Source: Halomonas eurihalina (GTDB taxonomy: Bacteria > Pseudomonadota > Gammaproteobacteria > Pseudomonadales > Halomonadaceae). From it: 64,000 nt of DNA. The stretch lies in assembly GCF_008274785.1 (NCBI RefSeq), contig NZ_VTPU01000001.1, forward strand, positions 372,001-436,000, given 5' to 3'. Position 1 is the stretch's first letter; every line of letters begins with the position of its first letter. Positions 56,841-64,000 of this stretch are shown piece after piece. Position numbers and translations under genes: made by a program. Below the pieces are notes generated by a model that ran no database searches, was not told where the DNA came from, and saw only the letters and a program-made list of their open reading frames with translations.

Positions 56841-58070
56841 ATGATCGCAACCGTCAACGCCCTGTTTCGCCCCATCCGGCGGCTGGGCCTGATCCCTCAG
56901 ATCGCCATCGGCATCGTCTGCGGTGTCCTGCTCGCCTCCCTGTCGCCGGAGCTGGCCCAGTCGGTCTCGCTGCTCGGCCAGTTGTTCATCTCCGCGCTGA
57001 AGGCGGTCGCGCCGATCCTGGTGTTCATCCTGGTGGCGGCCGCCATTGCCGGCCATCGGCAGGGGCAGCCCACCCACATTCGCTCGGTGCTGGTGCTCTA
57101 TCTGATCGGCACCCTGGTGGCCGCCCTGGTCGCCGTGGCGGCGAGCTTCGCCTTCCCCACGACGCTGATCCTGGAGGCTCCCGAAGTCAGCGGCAATCCG
57201 CCGGGAGGCATCGTGGAGATTCTCCGAAACCTGCTGATGAACGCGGTCTCCAACCCGGTCAGCGCACTGATGGAAGCCAACTTCATCGCCATCCTGGCCT
57301 GGGCAGTCGGACTCGGCATCATGCTCCGCCACGCCAGCGACACCACTCGGACCCTGATGGGCGATCTCTCCGACGCCGTGTCGCGAATCGTCAAGATCGT
57401 GATTCGCTTCGCCCCGCTGGGCATCTTCGGGCTGGTCGCCGGCACCCTGGCCGAAGCCGGCATGGATGCCCTGCTCGACTATGCCCACCTGCTGATGGTG
57501 ATCATCGGCTGCATGCTGTTCGTCGCCCTGGTCACCAACCCGTTGATCGTCTTCTGGAAGACGGGCCGCAATCCCTATCCGCTGGTCTTCGCCTGCCTGC
57601 GCGGTAGCGCCATCACGGCCTTCTTCACGCGCAGTTCGGCGGCCAACATCCCGATCAACCTGGAGCTGTGCCGTCGCCTCAAGCTGCACGCCGACACCTA
57701 TTCCATCTCGATCCCGCTGGGCGCGACCATCAACATGTGCGGTGCTGCCATCACCATCACGGTGATCACTCTCTCCGCTGCGCATACCCTGGGCATCGGC
57801 GTCGACTTCCCGACCGCGCTGCTGCTGTGCATCGTCTCCGCGCTGGCGGCCTGCGGCGTCTCCGGGGTGGCCGGCGGCTCGCTGCTGCTGATTCCCATGG
57901 CCGCGAGCCTGTTCGGCATCTCCACCGACGTGGCCATGCAGGTGGTGGCGATCGGCTTCGTTATCAGCGTGGTGCAGGACTCCACCGAGACAGCACTCAA
58001 TTCCTCCACCGATGTACTGTTCACTGCGGCAGCCTGCCGCGCCAAAGGTGTCGACCTCGACGACGACTGA
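56841..58070 (+). CDS. sstT: Serine/threonine:sodium symporter
   Basis: A 409-residue dicarboxylate/amino acid:cation symporter of the SstT branch. The N-terminal [20 protein letters not shown], the helical-hairpin motif [42 protein letters not shown] and [25 protein letters not shown] are diagnostic. It imports serine and threonine with sodium. The start at 56841 matches the family length; the open frame upstream is spurious. It is convergent with the aldo/keto reductase gene. Confidence 0.95.
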   Translation: MIATVNALFRPIRRLGLIPQIAIGIVCGVLLASLSPELAQSVSLLGQLFISALKAVAPILVFILVAAAIAGHRQGQPTHIRSVLVLYLIGTLVAALVAVAASFAFPTTLILEAPEVSGNPPGGIVEILRNLLMNAVSNPVSALMEANFIAILAWAVGLGIMLRHASDTTRTLMGDLSDAVSRIVKIVIRFAPLGIFGLVAGTLAEAGMDALLDYAHLLMVIIGCMLFVALVTNPLIVFWKTGRNPYPLVFACLRGSAITAFFTRSSAANIPINLELCRRLKLHADTYSISIPLGATINMCGAAITITVITLSAAHTLGIGVDFPTALLLCIVSALAACGVSGVAGGSLLLIPMAASLFGISTDVAMQVVAIGFVISVVQDSTETALNSSTDVLFTAAACRAKGVDLDDD

Positions 58071-58083
58071 ACACATCGTCGCC

Positions 58084-58107
58084 GCCATGGCCCGCCCGGG
58101 CCATGGC
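58084..58107. repeat. Inverted repeat between convergent sstT and the aldo/keto reductase gene
   Basis: GCCATGGCCC (58084-58093) and GGGCCATGGC (58098-58107) are perfect arms around GCCC. There is no T run on either side, so terminator function is doubtful. Confidence 0.45.
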
Positions 58108-58128
58108 ATCACACCCTCGTTTCACTCA

Positions 58129-59157
58129 TCAGCGCTCCGACGAGGCGGCCCACAGATTGATGCCGCCTTCCACCGCGTGACGATCGATCTCGCGCAACTC
58201 CTCCTCGGTGAAGTCCCGCCGCTCCAGGGCGCCCAGGCAGTCGACGACCTGCTCCGGGCGGCTGGCACCGATCAGCGCCGAGGTCACCCGGCCGCCGCGC
58301 AACACCCAGGCAATCGCCATCTGCGCCAGGCTCTGGCCGCGTTGCCGGGCAATCTCGTTGAGGGCTCTCACGTGTTCCAGGTTTTCCGCGGACAGGTGTG
58401 AATCCTTGAGGGTCGCGCCGCGCGAGGCACGGCTGTCGTCGGGCATTCCCGCCAGGTACTTGTCGGTCAAAAGCCCCTGAGCCAGCGGGGAAAAGACGAT
58501 CGAACCGGTACCGAGTTCATCGAGGGTATCCAGCAGGCCGTCGTCCTCGATCCAGCGATTGAGCATCGAGTAGCTGGGCTGGTGGATCAGGCAAGGCGTG
58601 CCCAAGGCGTTCAGGATCTCGATGGCTTCGCGGGTACGTTGGGCGTTGTAGGACGAAATGCCCGCATACAGCGCCTTGCCCTGACGCACCGCCTGATCGA
58701 GGGCCATCATGGTCTCCTCGAGCGGGGTCTCCGGGTCGAAACGATGCGAATAGAAGATGTCGACGCAGTCAATGCCCAGCCGCTCGAGGCTTCGATCGAG
58801 GCTGGAGAGCAGATACTTGCGGCTGCCCCACTCGCCATAGGGCCCCGGATGCATCCGGTAACCCGCCTTGGTCGAGATCACCAACTCATCGCGATAACCG
58901 GCAAAGTCCTGCTTGAGGATGCGGCCGAACAACTCCTCGGCACTGCCTGGCGGCGGCCCATAGTTATTGGCCAGGTCGAAGTGGGTGATGCCGTGATCGA
59001 AGGCAGTGCGACAGATCGCCCGGGCGTTGTCGGGATTGGCGTTCTCGCCGAAGTTCTGCCACAGGCCCAGTGATATGGCCGGTAACTTCAGGCCGCTGCG
59101 TCCGCAGCGATGATACGACATGCGCTCATAGCGATGCTCCGAGGGCATATAGCTCAT
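58129..59157 (-). CDS. Aldo/keto reductase, YghZ (L-glyceraldehyde 3-phosphate reductase)-like
   Basis: A 342-residue NADPH-dependent TIM-barrel reductase. The N-terminal YHRCGRSGLKLPAISLGLWQNFG, the catalytic Asp/Tyr in THFDLANNYGPPPGSAEE, Lys in VISTKAGYRM and His in DIFYSHRFDP give the complete tetrad. SALIGASRPEQV near the end is the NADPH phosphate site. The pattern is that of E. coli YghZ, acting on glyceraldehyde phosphate and methylglyoxal. GGAG precedes the ATG at 59157. It is divergent from the XRE-cupin gene. Confidence 0.92.
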   Translation of the reverse strand: MSYMPSEHRYERMSYHRCGRSGLKLPAISLGLWQNFGENANPDNARAICRTAFDHGITHFDLANNYGPPPGSAEELFGRILKQDFAGYRDELVISTKAGYRMHPGPYGEWGSRKYLLSSLDRSLERLGIDCVDIFYSHRFDPETPLEETMMALDQAVRQGKALYAGISSYNAQRTREAIEILNALGTPCLIHQPSYSMLNRWIEDDGLLDTLDELGTGSIVFSPLAQGLLTDKYLAGMPDDSRASRGATLKDSHLSAENLEHVRALNEIARQRGQSLAQMAIAWVLRGGRVTSALIGASRPEQVVDCLGALERRDFTEEELREIDRHAVEGGINLWAASSER

Positions 59158-59281
59158 GGTGGCTCCATCACGTTGAGAGACAAGGCTGGCCCGGGACGGC
59201 ACCGGCCCGGACCGCTGTTGCGCCCTCCATTATGCGAACTCCTGGCGCAGAAGGAAGCGGTGCCTGTCCGGATCACGTCAT

Positions 59282-59326
59282 TTGACAGGCGCTTGTTCGT
59301 TATATAGAACGTTCCATATAACGAAC
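59282..59326 (+). promoter_or_regulatory. Promoter with 11-bp inverted-repeat operator for the XRE-cupin/azlCD operon
   Basis: A perfect -35 TTGACA (59282-59287) lies 17 bases from a -10 TAGAAC (59305-59310). GTTCGTTATAT (59295-59305) and ATATAACGAAC (59316-59326) are perfect arms around a 10-base spacer that itself contains the palindrome GAACGTTC. The dyad covers the -10, so a bound repressor would block transcription. Confidence 0.7.
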
Positions 59327-59342
59327 GAAACGGGAAGACGCC

Positions 59343-59882
59343 ATGAGTGACATGGACAAGCTCTCGCTCAGCACCCTGGGCCAGCACCTGCAGACACTGC
59401 GGCGTGCCCGGGGCTGGTCGTTATCGCAACTGGCCACCGCCGCTGGCATCGCCAAGTCGAACCTTTCACGCCTCGAGCAGGGCGACGGCAACCCGACGCT
59501 GGATACGATCTGGCGCCTGGCGGTACAGCTGAATGTTCCCTTCGGCACCCTGGTCGCACCGATCAAGGTGCCGCTGGGCGAAGACGGCGTGGAAGTGCGG
59601 CTGCTCGATCAGGGCCAGGACGCGCCCCGCGTCGATGCCTACTGGATGCGCTGCGCACCGCACATCACGCGCCACGCCGAGGCGCACTCGCCGGGCACCC
59701 GGGAGTCGCTCACCGTCGTCAGCGGCCGGCTCGAGGCGGGCCCCGAGAACGAGGCTCGAGCACTCTCGGCGGGCGATACCCTGAGTTTCGAGGCCGACCA
59801 ACCCCACCTCTATCGCACGCATGACACCTGGGCGACCTTGCTCATGACCATCGTGTACACCGACACCGAGGCCGTACCATGA
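59343..59882 (+). CDS. XRE-family regulator with C-terminal cupin domain
   Basis: A 179-residue regulator. Residues about 12-65 form the helix-turn-helix (LGQHLQTLRRARGWSLSQLA, GIAKSNLSRLEQGDGNPTLDT). Residues about 105-175 form a small cupin (SPGTRESLTVVSGRLEAG, LSAGDTLSFEADQPHLYRT) that would bind a small effector. Members of this group often sit beside and control amino acid transport genes. It is translationally coupled to azlC, and the operator overlapping its own promoter suggests autoregulation. Confidence 0.9.
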   Translation: MSDMDKLSLSTLGQHLQTLRRARGWSLSQLATAAGIAKSNLSRLEQGDGNPTLDTIWRLAVQLNVPFGTLVAPIKVPLGEDGVEVRLLDQGQDAPRVDAYWMRCAPHITRHAEAHSPGTRESLTVVSGRLEAGPENEARALSAGDTLSFEADQPHLYRTHDTWATLLMTIVYTDTEAVP

Positions 59883-60610
59883 CCACACGCACCCATCCGC
59901 TGCGCGCCACGTCCTGGCTGACCGGTATGCGCGAGGCAACTCCCCTACTGGGTGGCTACATCCCGGTCGCCATCTCCTTCGGGCTGATCGCCATCCAGAC
60001 CGGCTTCACCGCCTGGGAGGCCACGCTCATCTCGGTGCTGGTCTATGCCGGCGCCTCCCAGTTCCTGTTCATCGGCATGGCCGCCGCCGGCGCGCCACTA
60101 TGGCTCGTCGTCGCCATGACCCTGCTGATCAACGTGCGCCACGTGGTCTATGCCCCGAACCTGGCTCCCTGGCTTACCGCGAGCCGGTACTGGCCCTGGC
60201 TGATGCACGGCCTCACCGATCAGGTCTTCGCCCTGGCCCACAGCCGCCTGCCGCAGTTGCCGGAACATCAGCGCCTCGGCTGGTACACCGGTGCCGCCTT
60301 GCTGGCCTGGGCGAGCTGGATTGCCGGCACGCTACTCGGCGCCGTCGCCGGGGACTGGTTGATGGCGCAATGGCCACTGCTCGGCGAGGTCATGCCATTC
60401 GCGCTGCCGGCCCTGTTCCTCGTGCTGGTCATGCCCCGCTTCACCTCGCGGCGTTGGTCACTGGCCCTGTGCCTGACCATCGTCACGGCCATGATCTGCA
60501 CCCTGGCCGGCCTCACCAACCTGGGCATTCCACTGGCCGCCCTGTGCGGGGCGCTCTGCTTCTACCTGGTGAAGTTCGATTCACGACAAACAGGAGGCTC
60601 TCATGAGTAG
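59879..60610 (+). CDS. azlC: AzlC, branched-chain amino acid exporter large subunit
   Basis: A 243-residue inner-membrane protein of the AzlC family with about seven helices. REATPLLGGYIPVAISFGLIAI, YAGASQFLFIGMAAAGAPLW and NVRHVVYAPNLAPWL are family signatures. With AzlD it exports branched-chain or related amino acids; in Bacillus it confers azaleucine resistance. The start overlaps the regulator stop and the end overlaps azlD by eight bases. Confidence 0.93.
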   Translation: MTTRTHPLRATSWLTGMREATPLLGGYIPVAISFGLIAIQTGFTAWEATLISVLVYAGASQFLFIGMAAAGAPLWLVVAMTLLINVRHVVYAPNLAPWLTASRYWPWLMHGLTDQVFALAHSRLPQLPEHQRLGWYTGAALLAWASWIAGTLLGAVAGDWLMAQWPLLGEVMPFALPALFLVLVMPRFTSRRWSLALCLTIVTAMICTLAGLTNLGIPLAALCGALCFYLVKFDSRQTGGSHE

Positions 60611-60944
60611 CGCCCTCTGGCTGGCCGTACTGGCTTCCGCCCTCGGCACCTACCTGATACGCGTGCTACCTCTGCTCTGGATGCGACGCCGCCTGCGGCG
60701 CCTCGGGGAAGATGACCAGGTAGACGCCATGCCCCAATGGCTCGGCATCCTGGGCCCGCTGATGATCGCCGCCCTGCTCGGCGTCTCGCTGGTACCGCGC
60801 CACCCTGACGCCAGCGCCTGGCTCGCCACGGCCGTCGGTGTCGCCATCACCCTGCTCGTCTGGTATCGCAAGCGCTCACTGGGCTGGCCCGTCGCGGCCG
60901 GCGTAGCGACTTATGGTGTCGTGATCGTACTGGTGGGAATGTAG
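60603..60944 (+). CDS. azlD: AzlD, branched-chain amino acid exporter small subunit
   Basis: A 113-residue protein with four membrane helices. The AzlD start LGTYLIRVLPLLWMRRRLRR and the conserved LGILGPLMIAALLGVSLVP loop are present. It is the obligate partner of AzlC. AGGAGG inside azlC serves as its ribosome site. An inverted repeat (60977-60988 with 61002-61012) follows but has no T run. Confidence 0.92.
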   Translation: MSSALWLAVLASALGTYLIRVLPLLWMRRRLRRLGEDDQVDAMPQWLGILGPLMIAALLGVSLVPRHPDASAWLATAVGVAITLLVWYRKRSLGWPVAAGVATYGVVIVLVGM

Positions 60945-61023
60945 CGCCCGGGTACACTTTCAATACCCCGGGGCACGACGGGGCCGGCATGTCGGGGCGA
61001 AGCCGGCCCGTCTGCGGGAATCG

Positions 61024-61746
61024 CTACGAACGGTTGCTGATGTTCAGGGGCAAGATGCTCTCCAGACGCTTGAGCCCTGCCGTCACGGATGCCGACATGC
61101 GCGGTGCCAGAGGCGTGCACAACACCCAGGGCAGCAGCAGCAAACAGATCGACAACGACCCGACGAGCACGTCACTGAGCCAGTGCGCGCCCACCATGAT
61201 GCGTGGCACGATGGCGAGAAGGGTCAAGGCGATACTAGCCAGGCGCGTCAGACGGTCGCCAAAGGTCAGCATGAACCCCGCGAAGATCATGGACATGATG
61301 CCGTGATCCCCCGGGAAGCTATTACCCGCCTGATCTTTCGTGACAAATTCCACGAAGGAAGAGGCCAGGTTGACCTCATCGAACGTCATGGTCGGGCTGG
61401 GGTGGCCATAGGTGATGACATGACGAACCATCTCACTGACCAGGCCCGCGGTGATCAACATGGTCACGCCGATTCCGAACCAGCGCCGCCACCCGCCTAG
61501 GCGATCGCGATAGCTGGCCCAGCCCATGACAGACAGCATGCAAAGCATGATGAGAATGTCATAGCGACGGCTGTTGAGGGCCGCCAGGATCTCGGTCCAA
61601 CGGAGGTGGTCGTCGCCGATGGTCTGGTTGAACCACCAGAACACGGCATCATCGAGCGTCGACCAGAATGTGAAATACGGCACCCACCAGCTGGTGATGA
61701 GCAAGACACCAAGGGCGTTGAGAAGCAGGATTCGAGCAAAGTTCAT
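61024..61746 (-). CDS. PAP2-family membrane phosphatase
   Basis: A 240-residue integral membrane phosphatase. The PAP2 catalytic motifs are FPGDHGIMSM (central His) and RIMVGAHWLSDVLVGS (His/Asp); the first motif (K-x6-RP) is not clearly present. Relatives dephosphorylate undecaprenyl-PP, lipid A or phosphatidic acid on the outer face of the inner membrane. It follows the O-antigen ligase gene in the same direction with 21 bases between, so a role in lipopolysaccharide or lipid-carrier recycling is likely. The ATG at 61746 (MNFARILLL) is preferred over one at 61767. Confidence 0.85.
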   Translation of the reverse strand: MNFARILLLNALGVLLITSWWVPYFTFWSTLDDAVFWWFNQTIGDDHLRWTEILAALNSRRYDILIMLCMLSVMGWASYRDRLGGWRRWFGIGVTMLITAGLVSEMVRHVITYGHPSPTMTFDEVNLASSFVEFVTKDQAGNSFPGDHGIMSMIFAGFMLTFGDRLTRLASIALTLLAIVPRIMVGAHWLSDVLVGSLSICLLLLPWVLCTPLAPRMSASVTAGLKRLESILPLNISNRS

Positions 61747-61767
61747 CGTTGGCACTCTCAAGAACAT

Positions 61768-63123
61768 TTAGCTGCCAGAACGTTCAGCGAAGTGATCCCT
61801 CGCCTTGACGTCTCGTTGCCAACGCCAGTAATGGGTGATCAGCCCGCCCACCACCAGGTTGTGCACGTAGACGCCTGTCCAGAAGGAATTGTATGACTCG
61901 AACTGGTTGACCACCATCCAGTAAAGGAAGAAACCGACGCCGAACAACGCCATGTCGCCCGGGAGCGCACCGCCACGCCAGGCCCGCCATGTCGCCATGC
62001 CGATCCATGAGGCCAGCGCCGCGATCAAGGCGACGCCAATCAATCCGTAGGCCACCCATATCTCGAGGAAGTAGTTGTGCAAGTGGCCAAACGACTGCTT
62101 GACCGTCTCCGGCAACCAGGGGGTATGCTCGATGACCAGACTGCGTCCCGTGCCTCCCCAGCCGACGAGCGGGCGCTCCTGTATCCACTCGAGCGCGGCC
62201 TGCCAGCTATGGATGCGAGTGCCGATGCTGGTATAGGGCATCTCCTCGACATCGCCTTCGAGCAGCATGCCGATGACCTGAGACTCCTTGCCCACTCGCT
62301 CGACGAGCGGCCCCTTGAGCAAACTGCCGGCACCCAGCACGACGAGTAGCGCCATGCCGCCCCCCATCAGCAGGAGCCGGCGGTTGAGACGACGGCCACC
62401 ACCCAGCAAACGCGTGGCCAGCCGCCAGACGACGAGTACACACGGCAAGCACAACGCCAGTGCCAACCACACGGCCCGCGTCTGGCCGATCATGACCGCG
62501 ATGACCGTCACCAGAAATATCAGGCACCAGCCCATGATCCGCGCGGCGCGCCAACGGCCGGGCGCCATGATACGAGGCGCGAATACCGCCAGTCCCAGCA
62601 GTGCCACCCCGAACAGCATGGCGCCGTGCTGGTAATTGCGGACGCCAAACCCGACACGATGGCCTTCTAAGCCACGGATCCACTCCTGGAGCCCATTCCC
62701 CTGGACGACACTGGTCAGCAGCAAGGCGATGACCGCCAGCCCCCAGACCAGCAAGGTATTGCGGGTGCTCCCCCCCAGCCACCACGCCACAGCGATGAAG
62801 ATGAACAACTTGGCGAGGCGATCGACCTGCGGATTGTCCGCCACCCACTGGGGATGATGGAAATAGCCCAGCGTCCAGGACAGCACCTGCACCACTACCG
62901 CGGCGAGCAGCAGCCAGAGCGCCGCACTGCTGCGGATGCCCTTCCCCTGGACCAGCACCATCACCAGCCCGAGCAGCGCCATGGTCGTTTCCGCGGGCGA
63001 CCCCACATCCGGCCAGAGTATCCGCCCACCCGCATAAATCAGCAGAGCGATGACACCCAGCGCCCAGATACCCCGAGAGCATGACCACCCGACGGGAGAC
63101 TCCCAGATGTGTTGCGGTTTCAC
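61768..63123 (-). CDS. O-antigen ligase / Wzy-type polymerase family protein
   Basis: A 451-residue polytopic protein with about eleven helices and a large periplasmic loop with the Wzy_C/WaaL pattern. Key stretches are VRNYQHGAMLFGVALLGL, IGQTRAVWLALALCLP (the conserved Arg), RIHSWQAALEWIQERPLVGW and FGHLHNYFLEIWVAYGLIG (the His region). It should join polymeric O-antigen or a similar glycan to a lipid acceptor. It begins with GTG, seven bases after GAGGTGA. It is divergent from the glycosyltransferase gene. Confidence 0.88.
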   Translation of the reverse strand: MKPQHIWESPVGWSCSRGIWALGVIALLIYAGGRILWPDVGSPAETTMALLGLVMVLVQGKGIRSSAALWLLLAAVVVQVLSWTLGYFHHPQWVADNPQVDRLAKLFIFIAVAWWLGGSTRNTLLVWGLAVIALLLTSVVQGNGLQEWIRGLEGHRVGFGVRNYQHGAMLFGVALLGLAVFAPRIMAPGRWRAARIMGWCLIFLVTVIAVMIGQTRAVWLALALCLPCVLVVWRLATRLLGGGRRLNRRLLLMGGGMALLVVLGAGSLLKGPLVERVGKESQVIGMLLEGDVEEMPYTSIGTRIHSWQAALEWIQERPLVGWGGTGRSLVIEHTPWLPETVKQSFGHLHNYFLEIWVAYGLIGVALIAALASWIGMATWRAWRGGALPGDMALFGVGFFLYWMVVNQFESYNSFWTGVYVHNLVVGGLITHYWRWQRDVKARDHFAERSGS

Positions 63124-63513
63124 GATGCTTCACCTCACGTATTCGGAGGCGCGTACCTTACCGAAGCAGGTAAGGTGAGTACATAGTATCGACGGTCGTC
63201 CGAGGCAGCTTCAAAGGGGCTCATCATAAAACAGCATTTCCGCTGCTCGAAGAGCGAGTGACAGGGATGTCACGAGTCAGAACGCGGCGTTTACAAGGCA
63301 TAAATGGGCATTTTGAGAAGGTTTTCAACGTCGTATAATCGAGCGCAGGCAGTTTCCAGACAATGCCTAGAGGCCTCGTCGTTGAGTGAAATACCGACCG
63401 AGCCACAAAACGGGTAGTATATTGTCCCGGGTGCCTCCCGGCGTCGGCGACGACCGTTCGACGGCTCAATTCGCCAGGTGGTTGGTCCATTGCAATCCCG
63501 GTTTTCTCCCTCC
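63124..63513. other. Intergenic region between divergent O-antigen ligase and glycosyltransferase genes
   Basis: A 390-base non-coding region. It holds an 8-base inverted repeat ACCTTACC (63155-63162) / GGTAAGGT (63169-63176) close to the ligase start and a TATAATC-like stretch near 63335. No JUMPstart element or small gene was recognised. Confidence 0.4.
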
Positions 63514-64000
63514 ATGCGAATCCTGATTACCCTGCGCCGTCTCGGTACCGGCGGTATCGAGCAAGCCACTCTGACATTGGCCAATGCCATGGCAGCGGCA
63601 GGGCATGAAGTCCACCTGCTGGTTCTGAAAGGACAACCGACCCACCACCCTCATCCCGACGTGATCGTCCACTGCCGTGACCTCGACAGGGAACAGCGCG
63701 GCAGCATCACGGGCATGGCCTGGCACCTGCTCAGCCGCCTGGTGCTCGCCCCGCTCCTGCCCCGCTCGGGGTTCGTCTGGCAAGGATGGCGCTGCAGTCG
63801 AGCCTTCGATGCCTTCGTCGCCGACACCGAGCACCAATATGGCGCCCTGGATCTCATCCTGATCCGCGGCCAGGGTGCCTTCGAGATGCTGTGGCGGGTG
63901 CGCGATCCTCGCGCCTGGCAAGTCGTGGAAGCGGTGACAGGACGTTTCTCCCGGAATGTCCTGGGTCGCTGGCTGACACGCCGGCTTTACCAGGACAAGC
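63514..64000 (+). CDS. Glycosyltransferase family 4-like protein, N-terminal part
   Basis: The gene starts at 63514 and stays open to the right edge, giving 162 residues. MRILITLRRLGTGGIEQATL and LANAMAAAGHEVHLLVLKG form the first Rossmann segment of a GT-B, family 4-type glycosyltransferase with the Gly-Gly-Ile-Glu loop. The C-terminal nucleotide-sugar domain lies outside the window. With the adjacent ligase and PAP2 genes it points to lipopolysaccharide or capsule synthesis. No strong ribosome site precedes the ATG. Confidence 0.82.
   Translation, partial: MRILITLRRLGTGGIEQATLTLANAMAAAGHEVHLLVLKGQPTHHPHPDVIVHCRDLDREQRGSITGMAWHLLSRLVLAPLLPRSGFVWQGWRCSRAFDAFVADTEHQYGALDLILIRGQGAFEMLWRVRDPRAWQVVEAVTGRFSRNVLGRWLTRRLYQDK

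Noticed and set aside
58084..58107. Perfect 10-base inverted repeat as a bidirectional terminator
   Set aside because: It lacks T runs on both sides, so it is listed only as a repeat.
60977..61012. GC-rich inverted repeat between azlD and the PAP2 gene as terminator
   Set aside because: Arms are imperfect and no T run follows in either direction.

Overview
The window looks like chromosome from a high-GC gammaproteobacterium, most likely Halomonas or another member of the Halomonadaceae. This rests on base composition, family resemblance of the proteins and gene content (PhoX, a contiguous gspC-N operon, NasTS-controlled nitrate assimilation, SstT, YtoQ, PhoH2). There is no rRNA or tRNA here to prove it. 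Coding is dense and there are no insertion sequences, phage genes or CRISPR arrays.

Layout. 1-2.6 kb: 3' end of a NarK-type nitrate transporter, then a peroxiredoxin, a GFA-type zinc protein, a VOC protein and a YpeA-like acetyltransferase. 2.6-4.9 kb: a Tat-exported PhoX phosphatase on the minus strand, preceded by a PhoB box. 5.2-17.8 kb: a Tat/lipobox protein resembling a degenerate SoxB, joined by stop/start overlaps to a complete type II secretion operon gspCDEFGHIJKLMN. 17.8-28.1 kb: nitrate assimilation. nasA-cobA run leftward. nasT-nasS and an FAD reductase-nirB-nirD operon run rightward. NtrC-like sites, sigma-54 promoters and NasT-type leader hairpins can be read directly. 28.1-35 kb: phoH2, a zinc-ribbon protein, an esterase, a cold-shock gene, a GMC oxidoreductase and an orphan FMN glutamate-synthase-like protein. 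35-38 kb: two PepSY proteins around an OmpR/PhoQ-type two-component system. 38-45.6 kb: HPP membrane protein, PhoD-like phosphatase, YtoQ, ChaC, threonine dehydratase, an enlarged isocitrate dehydrogenase and YnfA. 45.6-51.3 kb: MerR regulator with an MFS pump, then LysR, an M20 amidohydrolase, DUF3311 and a sodium:solute symporter. 51.3-56.5 kb: PepSY membrane protein with a His/Cys-rich DUF2946 protein, and two divergent DHA2 drug pumps. 56.8-61 kb: SstT, an aldo/keto reductase, and an XRE-cupin regulator with azlCD. 61-64 kb: PAP2 phosphatase, O-antigen ligase and the 5' end of a glycosyltransferase, an envelope-polysaccharide locus.

The best-integrated system is nitrate assimilation. NasA reduces nitrate. 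CobA makes the siroheme precursor for NirB, and NirBD reduces nitrite to ammonium. NasS senses nitrate/nitrite and releases NasT, which should antiterminate both structural leaders. Sigma-54/NtrC should restrict all three transcripts to nitrogen limitation. The most unusual items are that regulatory circuit, a 579-residue isocitrate dehydrogenase with an internal duplication, a structured repeat-like element between nirB and nirD, the SoxB-like protein heading the secretion operon, and a 12-bp tandem repeat in the GspJ leader peptide.
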